Of a DNA stretch of 64,000 nt, positions 52,401-61,218 are shown piece after piece. Numbering within the stretch: the stretch's first letter is position 1; each line of letters opens with the position of its first letter. Under the pieces are notes generated by a model. It was not told the DNA's origin, did no database searches, and saw only the letters and a list, made by a program, of their open reading frames with translations. Position numbers and translations under genes: made by a program. Source of the stretch: Prauserella alba (GTDB taxonomy: Bacteria; Actinomycetota; Actinomycetes; Mycobacteriales; Pseudonocardiaceae); NCBI RefSeq assembly GCF_024171735.1, contig NZ_JAMTCH010000004.1, positions 620,001 to 684,000 on the forward strand, read 5' to 3'.

Positions 52401-53111
52401 ATGCTCAGAGGACTGTGGCTCGTCGGTGTTGCCGCTGCCGTCGTACTCTTCGTCGTCGGATGCTCCTCCGAGGACCCCTGGGAGGCCTACGTAGAGCAGG
52501 TCAACAAGGGCGGCGGGGAGATGAAGACCGGTCAGCCTCTCGACGTCAACGACGAAGCAGCCCGCCAGGAGTTCGAGCAAGCTAAGTCGATCACTTGCCA
52601 GATGTCGAAGGAAGACCTTATGGGCCTGAAGGCTCTAGGCAGCATGTCCGGCCCGGAGGCCGCCAAGCGGGCGGCCAACCAGATGGGCGCCCTGTGGGAG
52701 TTCGCCTGCGACAAGGGCTACGACCCGGAGATGTACCAGCCCGAGAAGGCAGCCGGGATCGACGAAATCGAACCTCCGCCTATGGATGACTTCCCGTCAG
52801 CAAGCCCCGAGGAGTCAACGCCCGAACCAGCCGCGCCAGAGTCCAGCCCGGAGTTGCCGGACGTCGCCGACGATCCGTTGTGGCCCAGTTGGCCAGGCAC
52901 CGTGTACACCTACGGCGACTGCGATCCGGCCTTGGTGGACTGGCAACTCCAGATGAACACCTACGGCTACGACTTCCAGGGCACCGGGTGCTACGCCGAG
53001 GAGACCGAGGAAGCCGTGTTGGACCTTCAGGAGGCCAACAGCCTGCCGACATCCGGCAAGCTCGGACCGGAGACGTGGGACGCCGCGTGGGCCGGCGTTC
53101 CTCCGGGCTGA
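52401..53111 (+). CDS. Exported lipoprotein with C-terminal peptidoglycan-binding-like domain
   Basis: 236 residues. The signal peptide ends in VVGC (Cys21), a lipobox. A helical domain (about 25-115) carries Cys55 and Cys92, which may pair. A Pro/Glu/Ser-rich linker (about 120-160) leads to a PG_binding_1-like module (about 165-230: DWQLQMNTYGYDFQGTGCYAEETEEAVLDLQEANSLPTSGKLGPETWDAAW by position). It is anchored in the membrane and would touch the cell wall. Codon use is less GC-rich than neighbours and an insertion element lies directly downstream, so recent arrival is possible. Function unknown. Confidence 0.75.
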   Translation: MLRGLWLVGVAAAVVLFVVGCSSEDPWEAYVEQVNKGGGEMKTGQPLDVNDEAARQEFEQAKSITCQMSKEDLMGLKALGSMSGPEAAKRAANQMGALWEFACDKGYDPEMYQPEKAAGIDEIEPPPMDDFPSASPEESTPEPAAPESSPELPDVADDPLWPSWPGTVYTYGDCDPALVDWQLQMNTYGYDFQGTGCYAEETEEAVLDLQEANSLPTSGKLGPETWDAAWAGVPPG

Positions 53112-53231
53112 CTGATCAGAGCCCGGGCAATGGCCCGGAGTAGCACGCTGACGGCCCTAACTGTAGGAGGGTCGGAGGTCTGAACCGCCCCGGTAAGTCC
53201 GGAGACTCCGTTCTGTGGGAAGGATGGAGTC

Positions 53232-53558
53232 ATGTCAGGGAGTACGTCGAACAGGTACCCGGCCGAGTTGCGTGAGCGGGCGGTCCGGATGGTCGCTGAG
53301 GTTCGGGCTGAGCACGAGTCGGAGTGGGCGGCGATGAGCAAGGTCGCTGAGCTGCTGGGTATCGGTACGCCGGAGACGGTGCGGAAGTGGTGCCGCCAGG
53401 CTGAGGTCGACGCCGGCGAGCGGCCCAGGATGAGGACGGAGGAGTCGGCGGAGCTGAAGCGGTTGAAGCGGGAGAATGCCGAGCTCAAGCGGGCCAACGC
53501 GATCCTGAAGTCCGCGTCGGTTTTCTTCGCGGCCGAACTCGACCGGCCACAGCGCTGA
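53232..53558 (+). CDS. IS3-family transposase OrfA
   Basis: 108 residues. A helix-turn-helix (about 8-60: RYPAELRERAVRMV and MSKVAELLGIGTPETVRKWCRQAE) is followed by a leucine-zipper-like helix (about 75-100: ELKRLKRENAELKRANAILKSAS), the standard OrfA plan: it binds the element ends and multimerises with OrfB. ATG 53232 follows GGAAGG. Intact by itself. In active IS3 elements a ribosomal frameshift near its end joins it to OrfB. Confidence 0.92.
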   Translation: MSGSTSNRYPAELRERAVRMVAEVRAEHESEWAAMSKVAELLGIGTPETVRKWCRQAEVDAGERPRMRTEESAELKRLKRENAELKRANAILKSASVFFAAELDRPQR

Positions 53559-53560
53559 TC

Positions 53561-54505
53561 GTGCGGTTCATCGACGAGCATGTCGGTGTCCGCGATGGCG
53601 ACGGTCTGCGCTGGGGTGCCCGAGTCGATCTGCGCCCAGCTGTCCGATCTGGGCGCCACGATCGCCCCCGCGACCTACTACGAACACCGCTCCCGCACTC
53701 CCACAGCCCGCGAGCAACGGGACGAGGAGTTGAAGCCGAGGATCGCCGCGGTCCACGCGTCGAACTACGGCGTCTACGGAGCGCGGAAGGTGTGGCTCAC
53801 CCTGAACCGCGAACGCCCAGAGAACGAGCCGCCGATCGCGCGCTGCACGGTCGAGCGACTGATGGGCGAACTCGGCCTGACCGGGGCGGTCCGCGGGACT
53901 GTCAAGCGGACCACGACCAGCGACACGAAGACGCCCAAGCCGCTGGATCTGGTGGACCGCAACTTCGCGCCCCTGGCACCGGATCGCCTGTGGGTGGCGG
54001 ACTTCACGTATGTCTCGACATGGTCGGGCTGGTGCTACACCGCGTTCGTCATTGACGCCTACGCCCGTCGGATCCTGGGCTGGTCAGTGGCCACGACGAT
54101 GACCAGCCAGCTCGTCGTCGACACCGTCGAGCAGGCGATCTGGACCCGAAGCCGTGAGGGCAAGACCTGACCGGCCTGATCGCGCACCACGACCACGGAG
54201 TGCAGTACATGTCCGTGGCCTACACCGAGCGACTGGACACAGCTGGGATCAAGCCCTCGACCGGAGCCGTGGGCTCGTCCTACGACAACGCCCTGGCCGA
54301 GTCGGTCATCGGGCTCTACAAGACCGAGCTGGTCAAGCCGCGCCGACCGTGGAAAGGCTTCGACGACCCCGAGATCGCCAACGCAGAATGGGTCGACTGG
54401 TACAACAACGCGCGCCTACACTCCCGCCTGAACTACCTCAGCCCGACCGAATACGAGTCCGCCTACTACGCTCAACAACCACCACGCCGACCGGCGCTGG
54501 TCTAA
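53561..54505 (+). pseudogene. IS3-family transposase OrfB, frameshifted
   Basis: The DDE integrase is complete in content but not in frame. It starts in one frame (VRFIDEHVGVRDGDGLRWG), needs one base removed near 53621 to continue as ESICAQLSDLGATIAPATYYEHRS, reads the first Asp in VADFTYVSTW, then lacks one base near 54163 (GKT-stop instead of GKDLTG), and ends in a third part with the second Asp (HHDHGVQY) and catalytic Glu (NALAESVIGLYKTEL). The usual Ser of HHSDxG is missing too. The two errors make it inactive unless they are sequencing errors. Confidence 0.88.
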
Positions 54506-54727
54506 CACCGAAGCCGGTCCCTTACCCGTGACGGTTCATCGCGAGATCAACATAGGGACAGCCCAGCGTCCAGGGCAGCCCCCAATCGGCCTGAAAAGTC
54601 AGCACGGGTCCGAGTACAGCAGGGAACACCCTTTGCCATCCCCGGATATGACATACATACCCTCTACGGCTTGACCTGGGCGTTTGACACGTCTGACCAG
54701 CAGGTGTATAAGCCCCGGGATTTTGCG

Positions 54728-55810
54728 CTACACGTTGAAGCGGAACTCCACCACGTCGCCGTCGTGCATGACGTACTCCTTGCCCTCCATGCGGACCTTG
54801 CCCGCGGAACGGGCGTCGGCCATGGAACCGGCGGCCATCAGGTCGTCGTACGAGATGATCTCGGCCTTGATGAAGCCGCGCTCGAAGTCCGTGTGGATGA
54901 CGCCCGCCGCCTGCGGCGCGGTGGCGCCCTGCGGGATCGTCCAGGCGCGCGCCTCCTTCGGGCCCGCGGTGAGGTACGTCTGCAGCCCGAGCGTGTGGAA
55001 CCCGGCGCGCGCCAGCGCGTTCAAGCCCGGCTCCTCCTGGCCGACCGACTCGAGCAGCTCCAGCACCGCCTCCTCGTCGTCCAGTTCGAGCAGCTCGGCC
55101 TCGACCTTCGCGTCCAGGAACACGGCGTCGGCGGGCGCGACCAGCTCGGCCAGCTCGGCGCGCTTGGCCTCGTCGGCGAGCACGCCCTCGTCGGCGTTGA
55201 ACACGTAGAGGAACGGCTTCGTCGTCAGCAGGCTCAGTTCCCGCAGGGACTCGAAGTCGACTTCCTGCTGCGCGGCGAACAGCGTGCGACCGGAGTCGAG
55301 GATCTCCTTGGCTTTCTTCGCGTTCTCGAGGGCCGGGCGCGCCTCCTTCTTGGTGCGCGCCTCCTTCTCCATCCGCGTCAACGCCTTCTCGAGCGTCTGC
55401 AGGTCACCGAGGATGAGCTCGGTGTTGATCGTCTCGATGTCCGACAGCGGGTCGATCGTGCCGTCGACGTGCGTGACGTCAGGGTCGTCGAACACGCGGA
55501 TGACCTGGCAGATCGCGTTGGCCTCACGGATGTTGGCGAGGAACTTGTTGCCGAGCCCCGCGCCCTCCGAGGCACCCTTGACGATGCCCGCGATGTCCAC
55601 GAACGAGACGGTCGCCGGGACGGTCTTCGCCGAGTCGAACATCTCGGCGAGCCTGTCCAGGCGCGAATCGGGCAGCGGGACGACACCGACGTTGGGCTCG
55701 ATCGTCGCGAACGGGTAGTTCGCCGCGAGCACGTCGTTACGCGTCAGGGCGTTGAACAGGGTCGACTTGCCGACGTTGGGCAGGCCTACGATGCCGAGGG
55801 TCAAACTCAC
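54728..55810 (-). CDS. ychF: Redox-regulated ATPase/GTPase YchF
   Basis: 360 residues. The P-loop is GLPNVGKST (9-17), G3 is DIAGIVKGASEGAGLG near 66-81, and the G4 motif is NADEG instead of NKxD, which in YchF/Ola1 proteins shifts preference to ATP. A coiled-coil insert (about 125-165) and the C-terminal TGS domain (about 275-360: ARAWTIPQGATAPQAAGVIHTDFERGFIKAEI by position) complete it. It associates with ribosomes and responds to oxidative stress. The start is GTG 55810. Downstream 189 bases separate it from the IS element. Confidence 0.95.
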   Translation of the reverse strand: MSLTLGIVGLPNVGKSTLFNALTRNDVLAANYPFATIEPNVGVVPLPDSRLDRLAEMFDSAKTVPATVSFVDIAGIVKGASEGAGLGNKFLANIREANAICQVIRVFDDPDVTHVDGTIDPLSDIETINTELILGDLQTLEKALTRMEKEARTKKEARPALENAKKAKEILDSGRTLFAAQQEVDFESLRELSLLTTKPFLYVFNADEGVLADEAKRAELAELVAPADAVFLDAKVEAELLELDDEEAVLELLESVGQEEPGLNALARAGFHTLGLQTYLTAGPKEARAWTIPQGATAPQAAGVIHTDFERGFIKAEIISYDDLMAAGSMADARSAGKVRMEGKEYVMHDGDVVEFRFNV

Positions 55811-55924
55811 GGCTCGCAAGTGTACGTGCCGCCCGGCCGCCGCCCTCGGTCCCGTGCCACCACTCCGGCCGCGGTGTCCGATTTCCGCGAGTCACGGCGC
55901 TGACCTGGTGGCAGTATCGACGGC

Positions 55925-57649
55925 ATGACCGAAACGGCCACCACCGGCATCTGGCACGACATCGACCGCTGCTACGCGGCCGTGAGCTCGCGCGACGCCC
56001 GGTTCGACGGCCGGTTCATCACCGGTGTCCGCACCACCGGCATCTACTGCCGCCCCTCGTGCCCGGCGATCACGCCCAAGCGCGGCAACGTCGAGTTCTT
56101 CCCCACCGCCGCCGCTGCCCAGGCCCGCGGGTTCCGCGCCTGCCGCCGCTGCCTGCCGGACGCGGTGCCCGGCTCGCCGGACTGGAACGTCCGCGCCGAT
56201 CTCGCCGCCCGCGCCATGCGGCTCATCGCCGAAGGCATCGTGGAACGCGAAGGCGTGCCGGGGCTCGCCCGGAGGCTCGGCTACTCCGAACGCCAGCTCG
56301 GGCGGGTCCTGACCGCCGAACTGGGCGCGGGCCCGCTCGCCCTCGCCCGTGCCCACCGGGCCCACGCCGCCCGGCTGCTCATCGAACGCTCCGCGATGCC
56401 GCTCACCGACGTCGCCTTCGCCGCAGGCTTCGCGAGCGTGCGCCAGTTCAACGACACGATCCGCGCCGTGTTCGGCATGACCCCGTCCGACCTGCGCACA
56501 CGTGCGACCTCCCGCCGGGTCGAAGCCACGGGGGCCCCGGCACCGGTGTCGGGCGCGACACTCAGCCTGCGACTGCCGCTGCGGCCGCCGTTCGACGGCG
56601 ACGGGCTGCTGGCCTTCCTCGCCGCCCGCGCGGTCGCCGACGTCGAAGGGGCCACCTCGACCCGGTACACGCGTACCCTCCGGCTGCCCCACGGCCCGGG
56701 GCGGATGACCGTGACACCGGCCTCCGTGACGGCCGCCGCCGACACCGCGCACGTGCCGTGCGAACTGTGGCTCACCGACGTCCGCGACCTCGCAGGCGCC
56801 GTCACCCGCGTCCGAAGGCTGCTCGACCTCGACGCCGACCCGGTGGCCGTGGACGACGCACTGCGCAGGGACGACGCACTGGCGCCGCTGGTCGCCGCTC
56901 GCCCCGGCATCCGCGTCCCCGGCGCGGTCGACGGGCCCGAACTCGTGCTGCGGACGATGCTCGGCCAACAGGTGTCGGTCGCCGCCGCCCGCTCCGCGGC
57001 GAGCCGGCTCGCCGCGGAGCTCGGCGAGCCCCTACCCGGCGAGGCCCCGCCCGGCGGGAGCGTTCCGGGTCACAGCCCGGACAGGGACGACCGGTCCCAC
57101 CACGACCCCACCGGCGAGGACCCGTTCGATCGCCTGCGCTGCACGACCCGGCTGTTCCCCGCCGCGTCCACGGTCGCCGAGCACGCCGCCGACGTTCTCC
57201 GCGGACCCCGCGCCCGGGTCGAAGCGGTCCGCACCGTGGCGGGGGCGCTGGCATCCGGCGAGCTCGACGTCCACGCCGGCCGGGACCCCGACGACCTGCG
57301 CCGGGACCTGCTCGCCCAGCCGGGCATCGGGCCGTGGACCGCCGACTACGTCGTCATGCGCGCACTCGGCCGCCCCGACGTGCTGCTCGACGGTGACCTC
57401 GCACTGCGAACGGGGTCCGCCGCCGCGGGCATCGATCCGGCCGAGCTGCCCGGCCGCGCGCTCGCCTGGCGCCCGTGGCGCTCCTACGCGGGCATGCACC
57501 TCTGGCGCTCGGCAGCCACGGAGAAAGACCCGGCAGCCACGGCGAAGGACGCCGCCCCGACGAGGGCCGCCGCGGACGACATCCACGCGGCCGCCCACGG
57601 CCACACCACCGGCACCCGCCCACTCGACTCGACCGGCCGCGACCGGTGA
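55925..57649 (+). CDS. Ada regulator fused to AlkA DNA glycosylase
   Basis: 574 residues in three parts. The Ada zinc/methyl-phosphotriester domain (1-80) has Cys42, Cys46, Cys73 and Cys76. An AraC-type helix-turn-helix follows (about 88-185). The AlkA glycosylase (about 205-535) shows an HhH-GPD core LLAQPGIGPWTADYVVMRALG (near 460-480, by position) and the catalytic Asp in LLDGDLALR. An unusual Gly/Pro/Asp/His-rich insert (about 375-400) breaks the glycosylase, and a low-complexity tail ends it. It senses and repairs alkylated DNA and activates its own operon with ogt. GTG/ATG 55925; divergent from ychF. Confidence 0.93.
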   Translation: MTETATTGIWHDIDRCYAAVSSRDARFDGRFITGVRTTGIYCRPSCPAITPKRGNVEFFPTAAAAQARGFRACRRCLPDAVPGSPDWNVRADLAARAMRLIAEGIVEREGVPGLARRLGYSERQLGRVLTAELGAGPLALARAHRAHAARLLIERSAMPLTDVAFAAGFASVRQFNDTIRAVFGMTPSDLRTRATSRRVEATGAPAPVSGATLSLRLPLRPPFDGDGLLAFLAARAVADVEGATSTRYTRTLRLPHGPGRMTVTPASVTAAADTAHVPCELWLTDVRDLAGAVTRVRRLLDLDADPVAVDDALRRDDALAPLVAARPGIRVPGAVDGPELVLRTMLGQQVSVAAARSAASRLAAELGEPLPGEAPPGGSVPGHSPDRDDRSHHDPTGEDPFDRLRCTTRLFPAASTVAEHAADVLRGPRARVEAVRTVAGALASGELDVHAGRDPDDLRRDLLAQPGIGPWTADYVVMRALGRPDVLLDGDLALRTGSAAAGIDPAELPGRALAWRPWRSYAGMHLWRSAATEKDPAATAKDAAPTRAAADDIHAAAHGHTTGTRPLDSTGRDR

Positions 57650-57671
57650 CCGACCTTCAGGAAGGAACGCC

Positions 57672-58178
57672 ATGACCACCGCACACTGGTCCACACAGGA
57701 CACCCACGCCGGCCCGTTCACCGCGATCGTGGCACCGGACGGAGCCGTTCTCGCCTCCGGCTGGACATCCGATGTGGACGAACTCGTACCGGTGATGTCA
57801 CCGTCGCTGCGTCCCGGTGAGCTACGCGAGAAGCGCGACCTCGGCGCCGTCACGACAGCCGTGAACCGCTACCACCGGGGCGAGTTCGACGCCGTCGACG
57901 CGATCGCCGTTCGCCAGCGATCGGGCGAGTTCCTCAGCCATTCCTGGGACGTCCTGCGCACCGTGCCCGCCGGGAAATCCGTGACCTACACCGAACTCGC
58001 CGCACTCGCCGGTCGCCCCGACGCGGCTCGGGCCGCGGCGTCGGCGTGCGCCCGCAACGCCTGCGCCCTGTTCGTGCCGTGTCACCGCGTGCTGCGCGTC
58101 GGCGGTGCGATGGGCGGTTTCCGCTGGGGCGTCGACGTCAAACGGCGACTGCTCGACCACGAACGCCACTTCGCCTGA
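57672..58178 (+). CDS. ogt: Methylated-DNA-protein cysteine methyltransferase
   Basis: 168 residues. The active-site motif is FVPCHRV with acceptor Cys137; the N-terminal RNase-H-like domain and the Arg finger region RPDAARAAASACARNA (about 115-130) are in place. It transfers the alkyl group from O6-alkylguanine to itself in a suicide reaction. ATG 57672 has AAGGAACG upstream and follows the Ada-AlkA gene by 22 bases, an operon for the adaptive response. The stop codon lies inside the first copy of a 15-bp repeat. Confidence 0.94.
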   Translation: MTTAHWSTQDTHAGPFTAIVAPDGAVLASGWTSDVDELVPVMSPSLRPGELREKRDLGAVTTAVNRYHRGEFDAVDAIAVRQRSGEFLSHSWDVLRTVPAGKSVTYTELAALAGRPDAARAAASACARNACALFVPCHRVLRVGGAMGGFRWGVDVKRRLLDHERHFA

Positions 58179-58224
58179 CGCCACTTCGCCTGACTCCACC
58201 ACACTCGACGCCACCTCACCGGAC
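58165..58224. repeat. Four 15-bp tandem units at the ogt 3' end
   Basis: GCCACTTCGCCTGAC is repeated exactly (58165-58179, 58180-58194) and then in two diverged units to 58224. The first copy contains the ogt stop, so the duplication grew over the gene end. It may be neutral slippage. Confidence 0.8.
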
Positions 58225-58275
58225 TCCTAAGCGCCGCCCGGGTACGGACGAGGCGGCGTCGGCGGCGGCACGGGC

Positions 58276-58959
58276 TCAGTTCCCCGGCGGTGGTGGCTGC
58301 TGCTGACCGCCGGCCCCTTGCTGTTGCTGCTGTGCGGCCTGCAGCAGTTGCCGGCATTTCGGGGCCTGCTGGAACTCACCGGCCAGTTGCTGATTCGACT
58401 GCAGCTGTTTGATCGGCTTCTGCAGGTTCACCTGCTGCAGCTTGCTGCTCGCCGCCTGCACCGCCTGACTCGTCGCTTGCTTGTCCGACTCGGGCGCCTT
58501 GGCGAGTTCCGACTTCGCCTCGTTCGCCGTCTCGCGGAGTTTCCGGTACGACTCCTTGGCCGTCGAGAGGAACTCGTCGCCCCCGTCGGTGGGTGACGAA
58601 TCCATCGCGTTCATGTCGGACAGGAACTTGTCGGTGCTCTGGGTGATCGCGCCGAGCATCGTGTCCATCGACTTCTTGAGCGCAGCCGGGTCCTGTGTCT
58701 GCGGCTTCGGCGTGCCCTGGGACGAAGCCGAGAACTCGGCCATGCTCCCGCAGAACCCGTCCATCCAGCGGACGCCTTCGTCGCTGACCTGGGAGCTGCC
58801 CTTGCCGCCCTGCTGGGACTGCGAAGGGGCCGCGGAACTCGACGCCGAACCCGCCGCCTCGCCCTGCTGGCCCGCGTTGTCACTCGCCTCGCCGCCGCAC
58901 CCGGTCAGCACGATTGCACCCGCCGCGACCGTGGCGAGCAATGTCAGGTGAGGTCGCAT
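58276..58959 (-). CDS. Exported lipoprotein of unknown function
   Basis: 227 residues. The signal peptide ends in the lipobox LTGC (Cys21), then a Ser/Gln/Gly linker (to about 60), a helical domain (about 60-190) with Cys69 and Cys207 that could pair, and a Gln-rich tail followed by PPPPGN. The helix pattern (LKKSMDTMLGAITQSTDKFLSDM) suggests a bundle; no family is recognised. It probably sits at the outer face of the membrane. The next gene upstream on this strand (59007-59576) ends 47 bases before it and is likely cotranscribed. Confidence 0.75.
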   Translation of the reverse strand: MRPHLTLLATVAAGAIVLTGCGGEASDNAGQQGEAAGSASSSAAPSQSQQGGKGSSQVSDEGVRWMDGFCGSMAEFSASSQGTPKPQTQDPAALKKSMDTMLGAITQSTDKFLSDMNAMDSSPTDGGDEFLSTAKESYRKLRETANEAKSELAKAPESDKQATSQAVQAASSKLQQVNLQKPIKQLQSNQQLAGEFQQAPKCRQLLQAAQQQQQGAGGQQQPPPPGN

Positions 58960-59006
58960 ATCGGAACCTCCGAAGAGTAAAGGGAAGAACGGCGAAACGG
59001 TCGGCG

Positions 59007-59576
59007 TCAGCCGCCTGTGCCCAGCTGGGGCGCCGTGGGAAGTTCGGGCTGGGCGGCGAACAGGTCCAGATACATGCCACCGGCGAGCAACAGTCCGAGC
59101 AGTCCGAGGACGACACCGCCCACGGCCAGAGCCGTGACCCACGGCCGCTTGTCGGAACGTCGCGCGTACGCGAGAAGCACCACGCCCCCGACCACCGCGG
59201 CGACGAGCGCGATGATCCCGTTGACCAGCGCGGTCGTATGCCACGGCGCGCCGTAGAACGCCTCGATCTGATCGCCGCCGCCGGCACCGGCTTCGATCTG
59301 GCCGACGATCTCCTGGCGGGCACGCAGCATGTCACTCAGCGGATTACCGATGAGCGAGCTCAATCCGAGCCCGGCGCTGACCACGGCGATGCCGCCGAGA
59401 ACTCCGGCGCCGGAACCGGAGGCACCCGTACCCGCGGTGGGAACGCCGGAGGGATCGGCCTGCTCGGGCGAGGCCTCCGGGGCAAGCGAGGTCTCCGGAG
59501 ACTGCGTACCCTCCGGCGCATCGTGGTGATCGCCGTCGACGATCCCGGTCGGTTGTTCGGTGCCGTCAGAAGTCAT
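59007..59576 (-). CDS. Four-segment membrane protein with acidic N-terminus
   Basis: 189 residues. A disordered acidic N-terminal stretch (about 1-50, rich in Glu, Pro, Ser) is followed by hydrophobic segments at about 55-78, 110-135 and 145-170, with SDMLRARQEIVGQIEAGAGGGDQIEAFYG between the first and second. The C-terminal tail QPELPTAPQLG is short. No family recognised. ATG 59576. It precedes the lipoprotein gene at 58276-58959; the pair may form a small envelope complex, which is inference. Confidence 0.7.
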   Translation of the reverse strand: MTSDGTEQPTGIVDGDHHDAPEGTQSPETSLAPEASPEQADPSGVPTAGTGASGSGAGVLGGIAVVSAGLGLSSLIGNPLSDMLRARQEIVGQIEAGAGGGDQIEAFYGAPWHTTALVNGIIALVAAVVGGVVLLAYARRSDKRPWVTALAVGGVVLGLLGLLLAGGMYLDLFAAQPELPTAPQLGTGG

Positions 59577-59773
59577 TGCGCGAAAGCGTACGCAGTCGCG
59601 CCTGATACCCCAGTAAAGTATTGCGAATCGTCGTACCGGGATTCTGCGGTCGATGCCCGGCGCGCGCCACGCCTGCGCACCGCCGGCAACACGGCGACCG
59701 TTGCGCCCGGTTCGTCGGGACACGCCCGACGAACCGATGGCACCTCCGGTACTCGGCGGACCGTTCGACAGGG

Positions 59774-60982
59774 TCATCGTTGCCGGCGTCGGTGTGCACG
59801 GTCGTTCAGGATCAACGGGAGGGCGCAGCAGGCGAGCGTTGCTCCGATCACGCAGACGACGGTCAGCGCCGCCCCCTGACCGAGCGCGAATCCGGCGAGG
59901 GCCGGGGTGAGGCTGATGCCCAGTTGGAACGCCGACACGGTGGTCGCGCCGGCGAGGGTCGGTGCGTGCGCGGCAAGCGCGAACACCCGGCCGTAGATGG
60001 CCGGATTCACCACGAAGGCCCCGATGCCCAGCAGGAACGCGATCGCCGCCGCAGCCCAGCCCTGCTGGATGGCAACCACCATCGTCAGGGAGAGGACCGC
60101 TACGGCCACGGTCCCCGACAACAGCGCGCTGTGCGGCCTCCTGTCGGAGACCCGACCACCGATCGACAGGCCGACAAAGGCGCCGACCCCGAAAAGCGTG
60201 AGCACCGCAGGGATCCATGCTTCCGAGAGGGCGGTGATGTCGGCGAGCATTGCGGCGAGGTAGTTGTAGGTGATCATGTAGGCACCGGTCGTCAGGACGG
60301 TGATCGCCCACATCCCCCAGAGCAGCGGGTTGCGCAGGTTGGCGAGTTCGCGCGAAACGAGTGATTCGGCGGCAGGGGTTGTTCGGCGTTGCCCCTTCGG
60401 GACGACGAACGAACACCCGACGGCTCCGGCGACGGTCAGAGTAACCACCACCCAGAAACCGCCCTGCCATGCGGTGTAATGGCTCAGCAGAGTGCCGGCA
60501 GGACCGCCCGCGACCATGGCGACACTGAGGCCGCTGACCACGACGCCCGAGGCGCGGGCGTTCCGCTCGGCTGTGACCAGGCTGATGGCGGTCACGGTCG
60601 CGACCGCGAAGAAGCCCGCGTAGGCGACGCCGGCTACAACTCTGGTGGCGAGCAGGACCGAGTAGTCGTCGCCAACGAGTCCGACGGCGATACTGACTGC
60701 GAAGACTCCCTGCGTGATCATCAGGGTGGTCCGCCGCGGCCAGCGCACGCTGAGCACGGCGAACGGTGGGCCGCCGATCACCACGCCGAGTGCGAACGCG
60801 GTGATCAGATATCCCGCGGAGGAAAGTGACACCTCCAGGTCGGTGGCGACCGAGGGGAGAACGCCGGCGAGTAGGAACTCTGCGCTTCCCATCGCGAACA
60901 GGCAGAACCCGAGGAGATACACGCCGGCAGGCAACCTGCCCGACCGCGCGGTTCGGGACGTCTCCGCAGTGGTGTCGGCCAT
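59774..60982 (-). CDS. MFS exporter, Cmx/CmlR-type
   Basis: 402 residues with 12 hydrophobic segments. The helix 2-3 loop carries a motif-A relative (SVRWPRRTTLMI near 78-90), the antiporter-type motif C region lies in helix 5 (GLSVAMVAGGPAGTLLS near 146-162), and the second loop reads GGRVSDRRPHSALL. It resembles chloramphenicol/arabinose-type exporters. ATG 60982 follows GGGAG; substrate unknown. It is divergent from the XRE-cupin regulator, with a 32-bp palindrome between them, so it is the probable target. Confidence 0.9.
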   Translation of the reverse strand: MADTTAETSRTARSGRLPAGVYLLGFCLFAMGSAEFLLAGVLPSVATDLEVSLSSAGYLITAFALGVVIGGPPFAVLSVRWPRRTTLMITQGVFAVSIAVGLVGDDYSVLLATRVVAGVAYAGFFAVATVTAISLVTAERNARASGVVVSGLSVAMVAGGPAGTLLSHYTAWQGGFWVVVTLTVAGAVGCSFVVPKGQRRTTPAAESLVSRELANLRNPLLWGMWAITVLTTGAYMITYNYLAAMLADITALSEAWIPAVLTLFGVGAFVGLSIGGRVSDRRPHSALLSGTVAVAVLSLTMVVAIQQGWAAAAIAFLLGIGAFVVNPAIYGRVFALAAHAPTLAGATTVSAFQLGISLTPALAGFALGQGAALTVVCVIGATLACCALPLILNDRAHRRRQR

Positions 60983-61164
60983 CAGCACTCCCTCCCGAAG
61001 CGGTCGGCCACTTCGGACGATTCATCGGCCGGAAGCCGGGCCGGCGTCGCGACAACGGTTACCGAACCGGCGCGCGCAGCAGTGCAGATCCCCTTGCCTG
61101 GGTTGATCGAGAACGGCGTTGTGTCCATGTGGATCACCTCCGCCGACAGCTTCCGGCGACGACG

Positions 61165-61196
61165 CCGGAATCGACAACTTTCGTTGCCGATTCCGG
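61165..61196. promoter_or_regulatory. 32-bp operator-like palindrome
   Basis: Arms CCGGAATCGACAAC and GTTGCCGATTCCGG pair at 13 of 14 positions around TTTC. It lies 23 bases before GTG 61219 and 183 bases from the MFS start, the only strong symmetry in the divergent spacer 60983-61218. Confidence 0.75.
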
Positions 61197-61218
61197 GACA
61201 GCTGGCAAACTGGATTCC

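Larger units (their letters stand above)
53181..54538 (+). mobile_element. IS3-family insertion element, transposase broken
   Basis: About 1.36 kb. The ends show an imperfect terminal inverted repeat: TGAACCGCCCCGG at the left and, read inward from 54538, TGAACCGTCACGG (11 of 13 bases). It carries orfA and orfB of the IS3 type, orfB with two frame errors. No clear target duplication is seen next to the ends. It inserted between the lipoprotein and ychF. Confidence 0.85.

Noticed and set aside
53170-54550. Target-site duplication of the IS3 element
   Set aside because: Only a two-base TC match flanks the ends, not enough to call a duplication.
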